A stretch of 64,000 nt of DNA, from positions 4,402,001 to 4,466,000 of the forward strand of contig NC_035793.1 in assembly GCF_001653235.2 (NCBI RefSeq). Direction: 5' to 3'. This DNA comes from Pochonia chlamydosporia 170. Taxonomy: Eukaryota; Ascomycota; Sordariomycetes; Hypocreales; Clavicipitaceae. The notes below the pieces were generated by a model, which did no database searches, was not told the DNA's origin, and saw nothing but the letters and a program-made list of their open reading frames with translations. The position numbers and the translations under genes are program-made. Within the stretch, counting starts at the first letter, position 1. Each line of letters starts with the position of its first letter. Of this stretch, positions 59,080 through 64,000 are shown piece after piece.

Positions 59080-60008
59080 GATTGCGGTATTCGTGGGTAT
59101 CTCGAGGGATCGGAAGGGATTGATATGATGGAGAGTGTGCTCGTGGTGAAGTCTTCAAAACGAGCCTTTTTCGATGGCCCATCCAGCAGAGCTCTCTCCC
59201 GCGGTTTGAGCCGATGAGTTTCAGCCTCAGGCAACCAATAACAGTCTGCTGTCCCCAACGCCAGGAACCCGTTTCGGAAAACGCATATTCTGTTTCTCCG
59301 GGTTCACAGGTACCTGCTCCGCAGCAAACGCGGAGATTCACGTGATCCAATGGCTAGGCCATGTGACATCATGAGCTCCAGGAGCTTCAATCGGTGCTCG
59401 TCTGCAAGAGGAGCCAATCTTAGTGACTCCATTCCCGCAGCATTTCGCTTCTCGTCAAAAGACAGATCACATATCATCAGGCTCACCTCCTCGCCAAACG
59501 CACCTAATTTGCTCAATCAATCAGCATTGAGCTATTGTAACACTCACGCGTCCCCTGTCTGATCAAGACAATTTTCCTCCGTTAACTCCAACCAGCAAAG
59601 TGCGGGGTGAGAGGCATTGCTGCAACGTACCTGTGCCGTGCATCCAATCGACGGTCGAGGCTGCCCTCCATTCCAACAGCTTTCGGACTGAGACGACGTT
59701 TGCTGCAGACACACTCACGCTCATTGACACAGACAGACACAGACCACAAGGCTCCTTCTGCTCTGGTGCCGCCATACTTCTCTCCAAACTGCTTTGCTGC
59801 TTCTCCGAACCGACACTCCTCTTCCGTTTCTTGGCTCTTGCCCTTTGTCACGGGGAGTCTCGAGCTTGGGGATTCTGTTGAGGGTCTGGTCTCTTTCTTC
59901 ATTTCCCGACCTCAACACCCTACCTTGTCAAGCTTCAGTGGTGTTCCACCTCTTGAAACTTGCTGCTTCTTGAACTTCTTTTCGACACACCCATCACCTC
60001 CCCTCGCC
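59080..60008. promoter_or_regulatory. upstream region between ATP18 (-) and NIPSNAP (+)
   Basis: 929 bp between two divergent nuclear genes for mitochondrial proteins. The plus-strand frame of the NIPSNAP gene is open back to 59607, but the presequence-like Met is at 60009. The last 150 bp are pyrimidine-rich (CTTCTT, CACCC), as in a fungal 5' leader. Confidence 0.45.
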
Positions 60009-61122
60009 ATGCTGTCACGAACCCTTCATCGTCGAGCCGCTGCGGTAGCCCCGCATGGTGCTGTGAGGCCTCTCAGCACCACGGCCGTCGTGCAGTCCAA
60101 GACTCCTTCGATGGGAGACATCAACCCTTCCAGGGCACAAATCGATTCTTTCAACAGGAAGCAGCACGAGTTCCGAGAGAAGCTGGTGGAGGCACAGAGA
60201 GAACGGGGAGCACGTGCGTTATCTGCCAATTCTTCCGCGTCCGAGATGTCGGGCCAAGGCTCATCCAAAACTGATGTAGGAGCAACCGCCCAAGCGAACA
60301 AACAAGAGACTGAGCGCAAGTCTGGCCCTCTGTCTAATCTCATTTACGGTACCAAGGAGGGCAGGGAGATGGAGGCTCAGATCGAGGCCAGCTTCAGTCA
60401 GGTGCTGGCCCGCGGCAAATACGTCCACTCTATTGTCTTCCACGAGGTGAAGCCCGGGAAGGTAGACGAGTACATGGAGCTTGTTGGCCAGTATTACCCA
60501 AAGATTGCCAATGCTCCTGAAAACAAGGTGCATCTCGTCGGCAGTTGGCGAACCGAAGTAGGCGACTGTGACACCTTTGGTAAGATTTGAGAATGAATTT
60601 GATCTGAGACCGAGGAGAAGCTAATGTGTGTTGGCAGTGCATATTTGGGAATACCAAAAGTACGAGGGTTACCATCAATCTCGATACTCCATCACCCACC
60701 ACCCCGAATTTGCGGATTTCGACAGCAAGCTGAAGCTGTTGATCAATTCTAAGAAGATTTCGCTCATGCAAGAGTTCTCTTTCTGGCCCACGACGCCACC
60801 GCGACAGCTGGGCGGCATCTTTGAGCTTCGCTCGTATACTCTACATCCCGGAAACCTGCTCGAGTGGGAGACACACTGGCGACGGGGCCTGAAGGCTCGA
60901 CGAGAGGTGATGGAAGGCGTCGGCGCGTGGTTCGTTCAAATCGGCGAACTCAACACTGTTCACCACCTGTGGCAGTTTGCCAACCTGGAGGAACGTCGAG
61001 AGCGTCGGGAGAAGAGTTGGTCTGTCGAGGGATGGAGTGACACAGTTCACAAGACGGTGCCACTGATTCAGAGCATGAAGTCACGAATCCTGATTCCCAT
61101 GCCCTGGTCGCCCGTGGCATAG
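60009..61122 (+). CDS. mitochondrial NIPSNAP family protein
   Basis: 351 residues in two exons (60009-60579 and 60638-61122; 58-nt intron with GCTAAT branch). The N-terminus MLSRTLHRRAAAVAPHGAVR is a basic amphipathic mitochondrial presequence. Two ferredoxin-like NIPSNAP repeats follow: the first contains IVFHEVKPGKVDEYMELVGQ and HLVGSWRTEVGDCDTFVHIW; the second contains GGIFELRSYTLHPGNLLEWE and FVQIGELNTVHHLWQFANLE. The C-terminus KSRILIPMPWSPVA is characteristic. In animals NIPSNAP1/2 mark damaged mitochondria for mitophagy; the fungal function is not known. The ATG at 60009 is chosen for the presequence and the CGCCATG context. Confidence 0.93.
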
Positions 61123-61482
61123 TAGAGGTATTTCTACAATCGTCCGCATGGTAGACGGGATGAGATGGAAGCGTGGATGACGGGGAGATTGTTTTATGAG
61201 AACCAGAGGTTGTGGCTGCATTTTGTCCTGCAGAAGCATTATTCATTTCATTTGTCACTGGCGTCGGTGGACCACCACATGTATCATCAGTCAAGACCTC
61301 TTGGTAGAAGATATACTGAATGTATTGAGCATTGAAGACTTGAAAGTTTCTGTTGTCACGGGTGTTTTCATTTCTATGTGTGCAAGTTTGCACTTTGATT
61401 GAACTATATGCAACTCCGAAGGGTATCCAATGCAACGCCATGCCGCTAGCTTGAAATATTTAAAATACACAACCGTCCCTGT
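61123..61482. other. intergenic between convergent genes
   Basis: 360 bp of 3'-flanking DNA for the NIPSNAP and RAV2 genes. Confidence 0.5.
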
Positions 61483-62525
61483 CTAGCTATCCATATCCAA
61501 ATCCACACCCATGACTGCCGCCAAATTATACCTCGCCTGACTCAACATGTGGCTCAAGAAGCCCAACTTGGAATACAACGAGATCAAGCTCGGATCAGCA
61601 CTTTCTATCCTCACCTTTTCCCTGACAAGTACATCCGCCGTCCTATCTTTCCTGCCACCCAGTCTACCCTCTAATCCACCCCTCTTTGGTTCACAGCCCC
61701 CATCCCCATCAGGATTAAACCTAAACACCGTATCCATCTCATCATGCTCCAGCCTCCTCACCGTCCCAATCGCCAGCCCCAGCTTCATGCCAAAATTAAC
61801 CGGCGCATCAGCCGGCTCCAACGACCGCAGCCACAACACCAAACTACTCTCCTGTAGCGTCATGTAAAAGCTCAATCCCTCCGGTAACGCCGGCGAAAAG
61901 TGGTGCGCGGGACACGAGCTCGTCTGCCACGCTGCATCGGGTTCACTGGTCGTTGAACCCCTAAGCAGGGCTGCGGATTCGGATAGACATTCTGCGAGTG
62001 CGGTGAGCGCGGAGGCGATGCTCTCTGCGGAGGGGTTGCTGCTTAGCAGGAGGCCGAGGAGGTCGATGGCCTGTGTGAGACGGGTGTGTATCGTGTCGAG
62101 GGGGCGGATGTGGATGGGCTCGAGGGCCGAGAGGTGTATTTGCTGTGGGGGGAGGGTTCGTAGTTGGAGGTTGAGAGTCTGTTTGTCAGTTTGTATAGTG
62201 GAATGTATGTATGAGAACGTACTCCTTTCACGAGGCGGGTTCCTACGCGGGTTATTGTTCCTTTTACTTTCTCGTTGCGGTGGGTGCTCATGACGAGGGT
62301 GCTGCCGGGGTCGATGGGCGCGAGGAGCGCGTAGCAGTCTTCTATGCCGTGCTTGAGCTCGTGGCAGAGGGTTATTGTTTCTTGGGTTATCCATTGGAGT
62401 TCGCGGTCCTGAAGGGGTTGTTAATAGTGGTTGGGAGGATGGGGATGGGGGAGACGGACGAGAGATTCGGCGGCCTTTATTTGTAGCTCCTCGGGGGAGA
62501 TGTGTGGCCAGACTTCGAGGGTCAT
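61483..62525 (-). CDS. RAV2: RAVE complex subunit 2 / Rogdi homologue
   Basis: 315 residues in three exons: 62460-62525, 62223-62408 and 61483-62178. RAVE (Rav1, Rav2, Skp1) reassembles the vacuolar V-ATPase when glucose returns; Rogdi is the metazoan counterpart. Motifs: MTLEVWPHISPEELQIKAAE, RELQWITQETITLCHELKHG, LLAPIDPGSTLVMSTHRNEKVKG, TLNLQLRTLPPQQIHLSALE and a C-terminal SKLGFLSHMLSQARYNLAAV. The leucine-rich central helices (LTQAIDLLGLLLSSN) fit the Rogdi helical fold. The first intron uses an atypical GTCCGT donor with a CTTCAG acceptor; phase and motif continuity both require it. The gene is divergent from POP7. Confidence 0.88.
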
Positions 62526-62920
62526 GGCGTTTGGTTTTGGGGGTAGCTGTGGGGAGGGCTGGCGACGAGGGTGTGATACTTGGTTTGGTCTATAAGATGG
62601 GATGTAGCTGTGCCATAGCTAGGTGTTGAGAGCTTTGAGGGCGAGAGTTTGACTGAAGTTGAGTTGAGGGTGAAGTGACGTCGCGACAGTGTACAGTGGG
62701 GGCCAGCTGAGTCTGGTTCGTCTGCTGGCAGGTGCAGACGCAGGTGCAGGTGCAATAGTGGGGAGCTAAACTCTAACTTGACACTCACCTTTTTTTCCAA
62801 GTCAAGAAACTCACGGATCTGCGATTTGAGCACAGCATTCGTCGTTCGGGGGAAATAATACAGAGTGGTTTATCAAGATACGAGTACAGGGAATATTTAC
62901 AGTACTGCTGTCTGCACATC
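62526..62920. promoter_or_regulatory. shared upstream region of RAV2 (-) and POP7 (+)
   Basis: 395 bp between divergent starts. Contains a short hexamer-like repeat GCAGGTGCAGACGCAGGTGCAGGTG at about 62728-62752. Confidence 0.5.
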
Positions 62921-63459
62921 ATGGCCAAGGCACCTTCGGAACCGCACACGAAACTTCCCCCCATCTCACAAGGTAAGCATATTCACATCGTTGGCAACAT
63001 GACCTAACACACCCAGGCTCCAAGATTCAAAAGCGTCCCCTGAATAAACCTCAACTCCAAGCATCCTCTAAATCTCCTACCATATATATATCCTCACATA
63101 CCCCCTTCATCTCCGCAGTCAAGCGCGTACGCAAACATCTCACTAGATCTCTCCGCACCACGGCAGCAGCACCTAAACACGCATCTCTTCACTCACGCGT
63201 AGAGGCTCTACAGCGCAGCACCAACACCGTTCAGGGGAACACTACGCCAATGGTAGTCACTATCATGGGCACAGGCAAGGCTATCGACAAGACCGCGCGC
63301 CTGGCCGGTTGGTTTGAGCAAGAAGGGGACTGTGACGTGCGCCTGCGGACCAAGACGGTTGGGACGGTAGACGATGTAGTTGTTGAAGATGGGAAAGGGG
63401 ATGATACGAGCAGGGTCAGGAAAGTGAGCTGTCTGGAGGTGGTTATCACGTTGAAGTGA
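62921..63459 (+). CDS. POP7: RNase P/MRP protein subunit Pop7 (Rpp20, Alba-like)
   Basis: 164-residue nuclear protein. Exons 62921-62972 and 63017-63459, with a 44-nt intron (GTAAGC...CCTAAC...CCCAG). It belongs to the Alba-like subunits that bind the P3 arm of RNase P and RNase MRP RNA together with Pop6, in tRNA 5'-end maturation and rRNA processing. Key blocks are IYISSHTPFISAVKRVRKHL (first strand and RNA-binding helix), VVTIMGTGKAIDKTARLAGW (the diagnostic Pop7/Rpp20 motif) and the final strand KVSCLEVVITLK. The N-terminus is short, basic and disordered. The conserved start of exon 1 (MAKAPSEPHTKLPPISQ) fits fungal Pop7. Confidence 0.93.
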
Positions 63460-64000
63460 GCCAAGCTCGGTTTTCAATGTCGGGACATGATGCCTCTTTT
63501 CGCGGTTGATGACAAGGGAGCAGGAGTGTTTCGGCAGTATCTGAATCGGATATATCCCGCATTCTGACCCTACCATTCTGCCGAGGAGCGGATTGTCTGA
63601 ATGCGGTATGTTGTGCGCAAGACGGCGACTCGGAAATCGGCAAGCTGGTCCCAAATTTTCATTGTTGCAACCGACTTGAGAGTCTCATCTCTTCACCGTT
63701 GATCGGCTACTCCATCACCGCTCAGCTGTTTTTGTCCACTGCAATCGACCTAAGCCGTGTTTCTCTGCATCTGATGAACTTCGGGGCCAGCAGTAACTGC
63801 AGTTACACAAAGCAAACACCCCGAAGTCCTGGCGATGACGGCACGCTGTTTCATCATAATGTAACTACGATCGCAACAGGCTTGACGCCGAGACGGGATA
63901 TGCGACAAAACAGAAGCTATTTTCACGCATGGATCAGGAGTCGTCAAGGGCCATCATCGTGGGAAGCTGAAAGTGGCACTTTTTTGCCGCCAACTTTGTC
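63460..64000. other. right-end intergenic sequence
   Basis: No supported gene. A 148-codon minus-strand frame (63208-63654) overlaps POP7 and is a shadow. Confidence 0.5.

Overview
The window reads as nuclear DNA of a filamentous ascomycete (Pezizomycotina). Genes are short and compact. Most have several introns of about 50-60 nt with GTRNGT-type donors, a CTAAC/CTGAC-like branch site and a YAG acceptor. The gene content (DASH subunit, dynactin p24/RO-10, Sho1, WSC and GPI wall proteins, 2EXR protein) is typical of this group. General protein resemblance suggests a Sordariomycete, probably Hypocreales, but that is inference. There is no rRNA, CRISPR array, plasmid or phage, and no intact transposon that I can recognise.

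Left part (1-29.9 kb) is sparse. It holds a six-exon secreted S33/TAP-like hydrolase (780-2625, -). A very repetitive GPI-anchored WSC cell-wall protein follows (6684-9500, +), then a 2EXR-domain protein (10411-11208, +), a doubtful small membrane ORF (11368-11829, -) and a small Thr/Ser-rich GPI protein (12470-12811, -). An unrecognised ~450-codon gene is interrupted by one in-frame TAG (16032-17385, +). Next is an intronless amino-acid permease (18213-19850, -), and then about 10 kb (19851-29867) with no gene I can support.

Right part (29.9-63.5 kb) is dense and mostly housekeeping, with neighbours usually on alternating strands. In order: NAD(P)HX epimerase NNR1 (-), mitochondrial ribosomal protein bS16m (+), vacuolar AVT-type amino-acid transporter (-), dynactin p24/RO-10 (+), F-box-like protein (-), osmosensor SHO1 (+), secreted lipase-like hydrolase (+), DASH subunit SPC19 (-), a receptor-like single-pass membrane protein (+), a GRDP/DUF1399 protein (-), 26S proteasome lid subunit RPN5 (+), an FSH1-type serine hydrolase (-), F1Fo ATP synthase subunit ATP18 (-), a NIPSNAP protein (+), RAVE subunit RAV2/Rogdi (-) and RNase P/MRP subunit POP7 (+).

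There is no metabolic cluster. Functional links are loose: three genes act on mitochondria (bS16m, ATP18, NIPSNAP, often joined by NNR1), two on vacuolar function (AVT transporter, RAVE for V-ATPase assembly), two on microtubule motors or kinetochores (dynactin p24, SPC19), and several at the cell surface (WSC protein, GPI protein, SHO1, TM protein). For multi-exon genes the given span is start codon to stop codon. Exon coordinates were worked out by hand from splice signals and reading-frame phase, and every accepted multi-exon model sums to a whole number of codons.
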